A stretch of 64,000 nt of DNA from Paramacrobiotus metropolitanus (lineage: Eukaryota > Tardigrada > Eutardigrada > Parachela > Macrobiotidae): positions 372,001-436,000 of the forward strand of contig NW_026570328.1 in NCBI RefSeq assembly GCF_019649055.1, given 5' to 3'. This document shows positions 25,820 to 36,399 of the stretch, piece by piece; within the stretch, counting starts at the first letter, position 1; each line of letters opens with the position of its first letter. The notes beneath the pieces are model-generated. The model worked only from the letters and a program-made list of their open reading frames with translations. It made no database searches and was not told the DNA's origin. Both the position numbers and the translations under genes were made by a program.

Positions 25820-28800
25820 AATTCGATCCTGTCACCTCAATGGAAGCAATGCCCAAAGTGTTCGAAGCTATATTCAGTGTCATTACGAAAGAATTCGGAC
25901 CAGACGACAGAATCGTCATCCTTCTCTCCAGTCATACACTCAACCGCAAAGCTGATCTTCATATGAAAAGGTTACAAGATTTCAAGATTGACGACCTTAT
26001 GGATATGATGGTCATGATTAATTCAAGCAACTCATTCTGCATCGACGAAAGTTTTCAAATTACAATTGTTCGGACCGTAATACCGGCTGGTGGAAGAAGA
26101 AGAAAACATATCCATACTACGGTTGACCGAAAACGATTCAGCTCGTCTATTGTTACAGTGACAACAGGAAACAACCTTTGCTTACCTGCAGCATTGGCGC
26201 TCGGTCATTTCAGAAACACTCATGATGTCAGCGGCAAAGACAAGATGAAATGGAAAGCTTTAACTAATCCTAGAGGGCGTAAGTTGGAAAAACTCGCGTG
26301 TCAGTTGGTCCAAGATGCGGGTCTCACTATTGGAAAAATGTTTGGGTTGGAAGATTTGCCGGCTTTTCAACGCGTTTTAAAGTGTCAAGTCAAGGTTATT
26401 TCTGTGCAGGAAGGAAACACTCTTATCGCTCAAGTGCCGGAGAAGAAGAAACCGGGAATGAAGCAGATTTACTTAATGTACGATAAAAATCATTTCGATC
26501 TGATAACTAAACCATCTGGATACCACATGCAGAGTTATTATTGCACAAACTGCGATCAAGGATACGGCCGAAAGACAGATCATCGCTGTGAACAGAGATG
26601 CAACATGTGTTATCGCAGTAAAAGCGATTGCAAGGCCAGTGACCCAAAGTTATGCCCCGATTGTGGACGAACTTTCACCAACAAAGAGTGCTTTGATGTG
26701 CACAAGACTTTACGAAAAAATGGAAGGACGCTTTGCGAGGATCTTTTCATCTGCTCCAAGTGCAACAAGTTTGTGAATATGCTCAATCGCCCGGATCAGG
26801 TTCATAACTGTGACGAAATGTACTGCTCAACCTGCAAAGACTGGGTGCCTCAAAATTCGCATAAATGTTACTTCCAACCTCTTGAACCAGAAGAATTGGA
26901 TGCTAATCCGAAGTACATTTTCTTTGATTTCGAAACTTACACGTCGGTCGATGGTACTCACATTCCAAACTACGTCGTCGCGCAGTATTGCTGCGGAAAG
27001 GAATATCGTTTTCCTCCTGATGGTACTCCTCTAGCCGGTTATGATGTCATCGCAAACTTTTGCAAATGGCTTTTCCGTGAAGAGCATCGTGGCTACACGA
27101 TAATTGCGCACAATCTGCGAGGATACGATGGACATTTCATTTTGGCCCACATGATAGACAATAACTTGAAGCCGGACATTCTTTGCCGTGGTAGTCAGCT
27201 GCTGAATATTCGCTACAAAGCTTTGGACATGAACGCCGTGGATACGCTTAACTTTGTGCAGCTGGCTTTGTCTAAATTTCCTAAAGCGGTCGGTCTTAAA
27301 TCTGATGAGAAGAAAGGTGACTTCCCTCACAAAATTAATCAGCCGGAAAATTGGGATAAAATTATTCCCTTCCCAAACCCGTCTTCTTACGGTATCGAAG
27401 CAATGTGTGCCGCCAAGCAGGTCGAATTCTTTAAATGGTATACAGGCGAAAAAACAAGAAGCAAGGACGTTTTTGACTTTCGGCAGCAGTTAACCAGCTA
27501 CTGTTCAATGGACGTGTCAGTTTTGCGGAAATGTGCCTTAAAATTCCGAGATGATTTTATGGCTCTAGCGTGCATTGATCCCTTTAAATCCGTAACCATT
27601 GCTTCAGCTTGTTTGAAATTTTTTCGAACTTTTAATCTCCGGAAGGAAGAAATCGGAGTCATTTCAGCTCACGGTTACCAAACCAACAGAATAACCAGCA
27701 TGGAAGCAACTCAGTGGCTGACCTGGGTTAACAAAACAGAAGCTGATTGGCGAATCGAGCATGGGCGAAATGGAAAAGAGAAACGTATTAATGATTATTT
27801 TGTGGACGGCTACGATCAAGTTACCAACACGGTTTACGAATACAACGGATGCGTTTTTCATGGACATCCGGACTGCACCAACGCAAATGACCGTTCACCT
27901 TTTTCAAACAAGACTATGCAAGAAGTTTACGAAGAATACCGGATCAAAGTTTGTTCTATAAAAGCTCGGGGCTTCAACTTTGTGGAAATGTGGTCATGCC
28001 AGTGGCGCGAGCAGTTAAAAGATCCAAGCATTCGGCAGTATATGAACGATATGTCCCTCCGCAGTCCTCTTCAACCAAAAGAAGCATTTAAAGGCGGCCG
28101 TACTAACGCAAACAGGCTACTTTACGAATGCGGTCCGAATGAGAAGATCCATCACTATGATATCGTCTCTTTGTATTCTTATGTCAACAAGAATTGTGTG
28201 TATCCAATCGGGCATCCGAAAATTATAACAGCAGACTTTAAGGATATAAGCGAATATTTTGGATTTGTAAAGTGTACAGTGCTTGCGCCGGGACAGTGCT
28301 TATTTCCTGTTTTGCCTGCAACTATAAATGGAAAGTTAATCTTCGCACTCTGCAGTAAATGTGCAGAGCTTCGGCAAAACGATTTTTGCACGCATGGCGA
28401 CAAGGAGCGATTGCTGGAAGGTGTGTGGACTACTCCCGAACTGCATCATGCGATTTTACGTGGGTACAAAGTTGTTGCTGTTCATGAAGTCTGGCATTGG
28501 GAAATACGGAAAGAAAAATTGTTTGAAGACTTTGTTAACACATTCCTCAAAGAAAAAATTCAGGCAAGTGGATGGCCAAGTAACTGCACCACTGAAGCGG
28601 AACGGTTGGAGTTTGTCATAAAAGTGAAGGACGTGGAAGGTATTGAACTGGATTCCTCGCAAATCGAAGACAATCCAGGCCGAAAAGCAGTTGCAAAGTT
28701 GATGCTGAACTCATTCTGGGGCAAATTCGGACAAAATGACAATCTTCATCAGACGAAAATTTTCTTCAAGCCGAAAGATTACTATGACTTCCTCGTATCA

Positions 28801-29448
28801 AAATCTACCTGGATCCACAATGTCCATATCTTCAGTCCTGAATGTGTCATGGCAACTATTTCCAAAATCGACGACTATCTAGAAGGATCGTACACCGCCA
28901 ATATCCCTATCGCAGCCTTTACGACGAGTTATGCCCGGCTGAAACTTTTGGATATGCTTGAGAAGTTAGGTGAACGAGTACTTTATTTTGACACAGATTC
29001 CGTTATTTTTGTTCAGCGGTCAGGCGAGTGGCAGCCACCAACAGGTACGATGCTTGGAGAATGGAGCAATCAGTTAGAATCGGGAGAGAGTCATATTGTC
29101 AAGTTTATTTCTCTGGGGCCCAAAGTTTATTATTACGAAACAGATACAGGAAGGATAGAAAGTAAAATTAAAGGCTTTACTCAAAATGGATATACGGAGA
29201 ATATCCTAGCCGATTCTGGGGAAGGGCTGGTTCAAACAGGCCAGAGTATGGACTACAACCTTTGGAAATCGCTCTTGAAGAATGATGGCCAAACGGTGCG
29301 CGTTGTCTATCCCGAAACCATCAAAAGAAATGTCAACACTCATGAAATCAGCACCGTTCAACTGACGAAAACTCTCAGGCGAGTATACGATAAACGGATG
29401 CTGTTGGATGATTATAGTACTTTACCGTTTGGAACTCGCATGGAGTAA
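25816..29448 (+). CDS. Protein-primed family-B DNA polymerase, left copy (main open frame)
   Basis: Predicted replicase of the element, open for 1210 codons. A cysteine cluster (about residues 240-355: CTNC, CNMC, CPDCG, CSKC, CSTC) precedes the 3'-5' exonuclease, which has Exo I FDFET (Asp at 371), Exo II HNLRGYDGHF (Asp at 438) and Exo III YCSMD (Asp at 566). A segment with EYNGCVFHGHPDC near residue 675 matches the nuclease-like YEFxGCxxHGC block seen in Polinton and adintovirus polymerases. Polymerase motif A is DIVSLYSYV (Asp at 782), motif B is KLMLNSFWGKFG (Lys at 961) and motif C is YFDTDSV (DTD at 1059-1061). All catalytic acidic residues are present. The frame given starts at an internal Met; the likely true start at 25517 is separated by a one-base break. 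Protein priming is inferred from the family, since I could not identify the terminal protein. Confidence 0.92.
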   Translation: MKFDPVTSMEAMPKVFEAIFSVITKEFGPDDRIVILLSSHTLNRKADLHMKRLQDFKIDDLMDMMVMINSSNSFCIDESFQITIVRTVIPAGGRRRKHIHTTVDRKRFSSSIVTVTTGNNLCLPAALALGHFRNTHDVSGKDKMKWKALTNPRGRKLEKLACQLVQDAGLTIGKMFGLEDLPAFQRVLKCQVKVISVQEGNTLIAQVPEKKKPGMKQIYLMYDKNHFDLITKPSGYHMQSYYCTNCDQGYGRKTDHRCEQRCNMCYRSKSDCKASDPKLCPDCGRTFTNKECFDVHKTLRKNGRTLCEDLFICSKCNKFVNMLNRPDQVHNCDEMYCSTCKDWVPQNSHKCYFQPLEPEELDANPKYIFFDFETYTSVDGTHIPNYVVAQYCCGKEYRFPPDGTPLAGYDVIANFCKWLFREEHRGYTIIAHNLRGYDGHFILAHMIDNNLKPDILCRGSQLLNIRYKALDMNAVDTLNFVQLALSKFPKAVGLKSDEKKGDFPHKINQPENWDKIIPFPNPSSYGIEAMCAAKQVEFFKWYTGEKTRSKDVFDFRQQLTSYCSMDVSVLRKCALKFRDDFMALACIDPFKSVTIASACLKFFRTFNLRKEEIGVISAHGYQTNRITSMEATQWLTWVNKTEADWRIEHGRNGKEKRINDYFVDGYDQVTNTVYEYNGCVFHGHPDCTNANDRSPFSNKTMQEVYEEYRIKVCSIKARGFNFVEMWSCQWREQLKDPSIRQYMNDMSLRSPLQPKEAFKGGRTNANRLLYECGPNEKIHHYDIVSLYSYVNKNCVYPIGHPKIITADFKDISEYFGFVKCTVLAPGQCLFPVLPATINGKLIFALCSKCAELRQNDFCTHGDKERLLEGVWTTPELHHAILRGYKVVAVHEVWHWEIRKEKLFEDFVNTFLKEKIQASGWPSNCTTEAERLEFVIKVKDVEGIELDSSQIEDNPGRKAVAKLMLNSFWGKFGQNDNLHQTKIFFKPKDYYDFLVSKSTWIHNVHIFSPECVMATISKIDDYLEGSYTANIPIAAFTTSYARLKLLDMLEKLGERVLYFDTDSVIFVQRSGEWQPPTGTMLGEWSNQLESGESHIVKFISLGPKVYYYETDTGRIESKIKGFTQNGYTENILADSGEGLVQTGQSMDYNLWKSLLKNDGQTVRVVYPETIKRNVNTHEISTVQLTKTLRRVYDKRMLLDDYSTLPFGTRME

Positions 29449-30244
29449 GTTAGAGTGTTCTTTCTGTACTTGTACAAAAAAAAAATTCGCACTATTTTTT
29501 TTTGCCAGCTAGCGCGCCATATTCGAAGGGATGCGCAGGGACATGATGTCGTTGGAGCAAGTGTCGTAGTTTTCGATTTTGCAGTTTGTAACTGTTAGCA
29601 TATAATAGAAGCCAAAAAAAAAACATTTACATAAAAAAAGCAAAAAAAAAAGAGGGCGAATGCCCCAAATCTGTACCGGCTTTAGCTTGTCTGCGGCCAG
29701 GTTGAAATCGTTATGGCTTTGGGCTTCGTCGCTGAAACAAAAGCCGCTAGCGGTAATATTTGGTGCTGCTGTATTATGGTGTTATATAACTGCATGGAAG
29801 CAACCACAAAATATGATGAAACGGGGAGTAAATTGGCAGTGCAAGGTACTGCATCGAATATACTAGAAGAATAATGTGAGATACCAAAATCGGAAGAATG
29901 GTTAGCAAATGCGACCAGATGATGCGCGTTCCGTTCATTGAGCTTGTATTCAAATCGAAACATATGTAAAAATCTACGGAAACTCATATGAAAAACTTCC
30001 GTTTTGCAACATTTCGCTGCAAAAACTTGTAGTTTTCCGTAGTCAAAAAAAACGGAGGCTTTCGTTTTGGGATTCTCATTGACTTAACATACATTTTCGT
30101 AACTTTTAGGGAGTTTTTCGTTTTCACTTTTGGGAGTTTTTTGCTTCAGTTTCTTTGTTTTGTAAAACTTCCATTTCCGCACTAGCAAAAGAAATAAATA
30201 TATTGACTTACTTTCACGCTTTTTGAAGAACGACAATCCATCTT
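29449..30244 (+). other. Post-polymerase spacer with homopolymer runs and a weak small frame
   Basis: Downstream of the polymerase stop there are A and T runs (29477, 29492, 29618-29651), then a mirrored pair of overlapping small open frames on opposite strands (29660-29866 plus, 68 aa with a hydrophobic stretch LAVIFGAAVLWCYITAW; 29682-29987 minus, 101 aa). Both recur unchanged in the right arm, apart from the start of the 101-aa frame. I recognise neither, and their conservation only reflects the identity of the arms. Confidence 0.35.
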
Positions 30245-30246
30245 AC

Positions 30247-31013
30247 GCACATGTTCAAAGTGGCATTTCTAACTTGCATGTTTGCCGTGACATTTTCCAA
30301 CTTCGTTGCATGTTTGCCGTTACATTTCCAACTTTGTTGCATGTTTGACATGACATTTTCAACTTTCTTGCATGTTTGACGTGACGTTTCTAACTTTATT
30401 GCATGTTTGCCGTGACATTTCCAACTTTCTTGTATGTTTCACGTGACAGTTCTAACTTCCCTGCATATTTGCCGTGACATTCCTAACTTTCTTAGATGTT
30501 TCACGTGACATTTCTAACTTTGTTTCATATTTGACATGACAATCCCAACTTTCTTGCATGTTTGCCGTGACATTTCCAACTTTTCTGCATGTTTCCCGTG
30601 ACATTTCTAACTTCACTGCATGTTTGCCGTGACATTCCTAAATTTTCTGCATATTTGGCGTGACATTTCTAACTTCACTGCATGTTTGCGTTTGCCGTGA
30701 CATTTCTAACTTCACTGCATGTTTGCCGTGACATTTCTAACTTCACTGCATGTTTGCCGTGACATTCCTAAATTTTCTGCATGTTTGGCATTTCTAACTT
30801 TCGCGTTGCATTTCAACTTTGTTGCATGTTTGACGTGACATTCCCAACTTTTTTGCATATTTGCCGTGACATTCCCAACATTGTTGCATGTTTGCCGTGA
30901 AATTTCCAACTTTGTTGCATGTTTGCCATGACATTTCCAACTATGTAGCACTTGTGACGTGACATTCCCAAGTCCCTTGCATATGTGACACGACATTTTA
31001 TGCTTTCCCACAA
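30247..31013 (+). repeat. Short minisatellite, left arm (about 30-35 bp units)
   Basis: About two dozen imperfect units of the type GCATGTTTGCCGTGACATTT followed by CYAACTTTNTT. Units vary between GCCGTGAC, GACGTGAC and GACATGAC. The mirror array is at about 36400-37195 and is longer, so the arms differ in copy number here. Apparent reading frames across it are by-products of a unit length divisible by three in places. Confidence 0.9.
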
Positions 31014-31139
31014 GTCAAGTATAATATTTTTGGCTTCTTTAAATGTTTTGGTACGGCACTCTGAACTTCCAACAGGTTTAGTGTGATATGCTCAAGTTTT
31101 GCAATCGTTTCTTTTTTCGATATGAATTAAATGCATGTT

Positions 31140-32330
31140 TGGCGCAAGTCAGCTGATTACACATCAGTAGGTTACACTAATGATGGGAACGGAATGCACA
31201 CCTGGCGTCAGTTAGACGTTGGAATGCGGTGATTATCGCAAATGTAAGGGGACACCGACAGTAATCATGGGAACGGAATGCATGTTTGGCGCAAGTCAGC
31301 TAATTACACATCAGTAGGTTACACTAATGATGGGAACGGAATGCACACTTGGCGCCAGTTAGAAGTTGGAATGTGGTAATTATCGCAAATGTAAGGGGGC
31401 ACCGACAGTAATCATGGGAACGGAATGCACGTTTGGCGTCAGTCAGACAATTACACATCGTTAAGTTACACTAATGATGGGAACAGAATGCACACCTGGC
31501 GTCAGTTAGACGTTGGAATGCGGTGTTTATCGCAAATGTAAGGGGACACCGACAGTAATCATGGGAACGGAATGCATGTTTGGCGCAAGTCAGCTAATTA
31601 CACATCAGTAGGTTACACTAATGATGGGAACGGAATGCACACTTGGCGCCAGTTAGAAGTTGGAATGTGGTAATTATCGCAAATGTAAGGGGGCACCGAC
31701 AGTAATCATGGGAACGGAATGCACGTTTGGCGTCAGTCAGACAATTACACATCGTTAAGTTACACTAATGATGGGAACGGAATGCACACCTGGCGTCAGT
31801 TAGACGTTGGAATGCGGTGATTATCGCAAATGTAAGGGGACACCGACAGTAATCATGGGAACGGAATGCATGTTTGGCGTCAGTCAGATAATTACACATC
31901 GTTAAGTTACACTAATGATGGGAACGGAATGCACACCTGGCGTCAGTTAGACGTTGGAATGCGGTGATTATCGTAAATGTAAGGGGGGCACCGACAATAA
32001 ACATGAGAACGCAATGCATGTTTGGCGCAAGTCAGCTAATTATACATCAGCAGGTTACACTAATGATGGGAACGGAATGCACACCTGGCGTCAGTTAGAA
32101 GTTGGAATGTGGTAATTATCGCAGTTGTATGGTTACACCGACATTAATCATGGGAACGGAATGCATGTTTGGCGCCAGTCATATAATTGCACATCGTTAA
32201 GTTACACTAATCATGGGAACGGAATGCACACCTGGCGTCAGTTAGACGTTAGAATCTGGTAATTATCGCAAATGTAAGAAGACACCGACAGTAATCATGG
32301 AAACGGAATGCTTGTTTTGCGCAAGTCAGG
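31140..32330 (+). repeat. 147-bp tandem repeat, left arm, about eight units
   Basis: The landmark GATGGGAACGGAATGCAC starts at 31182, 31329, 31476, 31623, 31770, 31917 and 32065, giving spacings of 147, 147, 147, 147, 147 and 148 bp. A further unit starts at 32212. Each unit is itself two related halves: one begins GATGGGAACGGAATGCACAC and the other CATGGGAACGGAATGCATG, each followed by a TGGCG-C-AGT block. The mirror array is at about 35085-36275. Confidence 0.93.
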
Positions 32331-32339
32331 TGCATTCCC

Positions 32340-33060
32340 GCTCACTTTTCCTTATGCCTGATGCGACATTTTAGACTTTCTTACAAGTTTGGCGTGACAT
32401 TCTCAAGAGTTTCGAAGTTATGCTATCATGTCTGGCACCAGTGCAGGTGCACTCCCATTCTCTTGCTTATGCTTGACAAAGCTTTCTTAACTTTCTTACG
32501 TGGTCGACGCGACATTCACAACTCTCGTACATGTTTGACGTGGCACTCCCAACTTTCTTACATGATTGATTGCTTTCTTGCATGTTTGACAAGGCATTCA
32601 CCACTTTCTTGCTTTTTGACATGGCATTCTTAATAATTTTGTTATACATGACGCCAGCGTAGTTACATCCACAACTTTCCCGCATGATTGACGCGACATT
32701 CTCGGGAATTTCGTTGCTATGTCAACATCCCAGTAAAGGCATTCCCACTCACTTTTCTTTATGCCTGGCGCGTCTCCACAAGAGTGGCGCGACAGCTTGA
32801 AGTCTTTTGTCGTTATGTCAATAAGCTTGGCGTTAGTTCAGATGCATTCCCACTGTCTTTGTTATGTCTGACGCGGCATTCTCAGCTTTATCATAGGCTT
32901 GACGCAACATTAATAAATTTCTCACACGTTTTCGCGCGTTATTCTCGACTTTCTTATCACTGTGACGCGATATTCTAATCTTTATACATGTATGACTCGA
33001 CATTCTCAATTTTATCTCGTGCTGGGCACTGCAATTTCACATGTTTTGACACGACATTCA
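32340..33060 (+). repeat. Degenerate 40-50 bp repeats, left arm
   Basis: Loosely repeated phrases such as TTGACGCGACATTC, followed by an ACTTTCTTACATG-like block, run through this stretch. They resemble a decayed relative of the short minisatellite at 30247. The mirror copy lies at about 34340-35070. There is no plausible gene. Confidence 0.6.
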
Positions 33061-33318
33061 ACTTTCCAGTTTGTGCATTATGTTTCGGAAACGTTCAGGA
33101 TGATGCATACTGTGTACAACTTTGCCATTCCTGAAGCAAATTTTTTTTTTTGACCTTTCATGACCTTTTTTGCATGATGTCTGAAGTCGCAACCGATTGA
33201 GCATTTGGCACAACTTTGCATTCTCAACATTTCTACACAAAAATGTATAGGTGACCTTTCCGTGACCTTTCTGCATGGTGCCTGAAGTCGGAACCCATTG
33301 GGTATTTGGCACAACTTT

Positions 33319-33481
33319 GCATGTGAGTTAACTCTTTGTTCAAAAGGATTCAGACGTTGTCGTAATCATCCATTGCTTCCATTCAGTACTGTCGCGTTTT
33401 CAGCAGGACAGTACTGAATGGAAGCAATGGATGATTACGGCAACGTCTGAATCCTTTTGAACAAAGAGTTAACTCACATGC
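33319..33481. repeat. Perfect-looking local hairpin near the centre of the element (75-bp arms, 13-nt loop)
   Basis: 33319-33393 is the reverse complement of 33407-33481 with a single mismatch that I could see; the loop is GCGTTTTCAGCAG. It sits exactly where the left arm's match to the right arm ends. A diverged third copy of part of this sequence (GCCGTAATCATCCATTG) occurs at 33530-33546. Confidence 0.9.
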
Positions 33482-34082
33482 TTTAGTGTCAACATCTTCC
33501 TGGCCCATAGCATCGCAGACTTTGACGTTGCCGTAATCATCCATTGTTTCGATTCAGTGCTGGCCTCTCGATCTTTTTGATAATTATGACCAGAGGCAAA
33601 TTTTGAACAAAGTTCGAATTGAAAATAATAAAAAACGCAAATAATTTGGTTTGAGAGTGTTACTTTGGCTTGTTCAAGATGCAAAGTTGTACTGAATACC
33701 CCAACAAAACCGACTTCAGACATGAAAAAAAAAATTTAGGAAAGGTCGCACAAAAATTTTACTACAGGATTGTCGAGGAGGCAAAATTATACTGAATGCA
33801 CAAACAAAACCGACTTCAGACACAATGCAGAAAGGTTAAAAAAAGGTCACAAAAAAAAAAGTTCTGCATAAAAATTTTCTGGATGCAAAGTTGTACCAAT
33901 GCCTAATCGGTTGCGACTTCAGAAACCATGTTCAAAGGTCACGGAAAGGTCACCTGTGGATTTTTGTGTAGAAATGTTTAGGATGCAAAGTTGTGCCAAT
34001 TGTCCAATGGGTTCCGACTTCAGACATCATGCAGAAAGGTCACAAAAAGGTCACCTATAAATTGTGTGTAGAAAGGTTGAGG
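33482..34082. other. Asymmetric centre of the palindrome
   Basis: About 600 bp with no partner in the left arm. It contains further decayed copies of the phrase ATGCAAAGTTGT followed by a GACTTCAGAC block, i.e. more units of the 100-bp repeat that starts the right arm, and A-rich tracts. No gene is visible. Confidence 0.6.
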
Positions 34083-34255
34083 ATGCAAAGTTGTGCCAAA
34101 TACCCAATGGGTTCCGACTTCAGGCACCATGCAGAAAGGTCACGGAAAGGTCACCTATACATTTTTGTGTAGAAATGTTGAGGATGCAAAGTTGTGCCAA
34201 ATGCTCAATCGGTTGCGACTTCAGACATCATGCAAAAAGGGTCATGAAAGGTCAA
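33890..34255 (+). repeat. About 100-bp tandem repeat at the inner end of the right arm
   Basis: Units beginning GCAAAGTTGTGCCAA start near 33895, 33987, 34085 and 34186, each followed by GACTTCAGA and paired AAAGGTCAC words. The left arm has only about two reverse-complement units (about 33150-33320), so units have been lost on that side or gained on this one. Paired GGTCAC/GGTCA words resemble nuclear-receptor half sites, but in a repeat this is probably coincidence. Confidence 0.8.
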
Positions 34256-35084
34256 AAAAAAAAATTTGCTACAGGAATGGCAAAGTTGTACACAGTATGC
34301 ATCATCATGAACGTTTCCAAAACATAATGCACAAACTGGAAAGTTGAATGTCGTGGCAAAACATGTGAAATTGCAGTGCCCAGCACGAGATAAAATTGAG
34401 AATGTCGAGTCATACATGTATAAAGATTAGAATATCGCGTCACAGTGATAAGAAAGTCGAGAATAACGCGCGAAAACGTGTGAGAAATTTATTAATGTTG
34501 CGTCAAGCCTATGATAAAGCTGAGAATGCCGCGTCAGACATAACAAAGACAGTGGGAATGCATCTGAACTAACGCCAAGCTTATTGACATAACGACAAAA
34601 GACTTCAAGCTGTCGCGCCACTCTTGTGGAGACGCGCCAGGCATAAAGAAAAGTGAGTGGGAATGCCTTTACTGGGATGTTGACATAGCAACGAAATTCC
34701 CGAGAATGTCGCGTCAATCATGCGGGAAAGTTGTGGATGTAACTACGCTGGCGTCATGTATAACAAAATTATTAAGAATGCCATGTCAAAAGCAAGAAAG
34801 TGGTGAATGCCTTGTCAAACATGCAAGAAAGCAATCAATCATGTAAGAAAGTTGGGAGTGCCACGTCAAACATGTACGAGAGTTGTGAATGTCGCGTCGA
34901 CCACGTAAGAAAGTTAAGAAAGCTTTGTCAAGCATAAGCAAGAGAATGGGAGTGCACCTGCACTGGTGCCAGACATGATAGCATAACTTCGAAACTCTTG
35001 AGAATGTCACGCCAAACTTGTAAGAAAGTCTAAAATGTCGCATCAGGCATAAGGAAAAGTGAGCGGAATGCACCTGACTTGCGC

Positions 35085-36275
35085 AAAACAAGCATTCCGT
35101 TTCCATGATTACTGTCGGTGTCTTCTTACATTTGCGATAATTACCAGATTCTAACGTCTAACTGACGCCAGGTGTGCATTCCGTTCCCATGATTAGTGTA
35201 ACTTAACGATGTGCAATTATATGACTGGCGCCAAACATGCATTCCGTTCCCATGATTAATGTCGGTGTAACCATACAACTGCGATAATTACCACATTCCA
35301 ACTTCTAACTGACGCCAGGTGTGCATTCCGTTCCCATCATTAGTGTAACCTGCTGATGTATAATTAGCTGACTTGCGCCAAACATGCATTGCGTTCTCAT
35401 GTTTATTGTCGGTGCCCCCCTTACATTTACGATAATCACCGCATTCCAACGTCTAACTGACGCCAGGTGTGCATTCCGTTCCCATCATTAGTGTAACTTA
35501 ACGATGTGTAATTATCTGACTGACGCCAACCGTGCATTCCGTTCCCATGATTACTGTCGGTGTCCCCTTACATTTGCGATAATCACCGCATTCCAACGTC
35601 TAACTGACGCCAGGTGTGCATTCCGTTCCCATCATTAGTGTAACTTAACGATGTGTAATTGTCTGACTGACGCCAACCGTGCATTCCGTTCCCATGATTA
35701 CTGTCGGTGCCCCCCTTACATTTGCGATAATTACCACATTCCAACTTCTAACTGGCGCCAAGTGTGCATTCCGTTCCCATCATTAGTGTAACCTACTGAT
35801 GTGTAATTAGCTGACTTGCGCCAAACATGCATTCCGTTCCCATGATTACTGTCGGTGTCCCCTTACATTTGCGATAAACACCGCATTCCAACGTCTAACT
35901 GACGCCAGGTGTGCATTCTGTTCCCATCATTAGTGTAACTTAACGATGTGTAATTGTCTGACTGACGCCAAACGTGCATTCCGTTCCCATGATTACTGTC
36001 GGTGCCCCCTTACATTTGCGATAATTACCACATTCCAACTTCTAACTGGCGCCAGTGTGCATTCCGTTCCCATCATTAGTGTAACCTACTGATGTGTAAT
36101 TAGCTGACTTGCGCCAAACATGCATTCCGTTCCCATGATTACTGTCGGTGTCCCCTTACATTTGCGATAATCACCGCATTCCAACGTCTAACTGACGCCA
36201 GGTGTGCATTCCGTTCCCATCATTAGTGTAACCTACTGATGTGTAATCAGCTGACTTGCGCCAAACATGCATTTA
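35085..36275 (-). repeat. 147-bp tandem repeat, right arm
   Basis: Reverse-complement copy of the left array, with the landmark GTGCATTCCGTTCCCATCAT. A few units differ from their mirror partners by single bases or by a 1-bp loss (for example GGCGCCAGTGTGC near 36050). Confidence 0.9.
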
Positions 36276-36399
36276 ATTCATATCGAAAAAAGAAACGATT
36301 GCAAAACTTGAGCATATCACACTAAACCTGTTGGAAGTTCAGAGTGCCGTACCAAAACATTTAAAGAAGCCAAAAATATTATACTTGACTTGTGGGAAA

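Larger units (their letters stand above)
24443..33322 (+). repeat. Left arm of the giant inverted repeat (8,880 bp)
   Basis: Matches the reverse complement of 34083-42993 along its whole length with scattered small indels. The two arms differ by 31 bp in total length, about one unit of the short minisatellite. Differences seen in the polymerase gene are mostly in homopolymer runs. The arm carries the polymerase copy whose main frame (1210 aa) is open. Confidence 0.93.

Noticed and set aside
30712-31013. Frames of about 100 aa with repeated NMQ/GNVT phrases
   Set aside because: They are translations of the short minisatellite; stops are absent only because of the repeat unit.
32361-33314. Frames with repeated TRHS phrases and Cys-rich frames near the element centre
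   Set aside because: By-products of degenerate tandem repeats, mirrored in the other arm in the same way.
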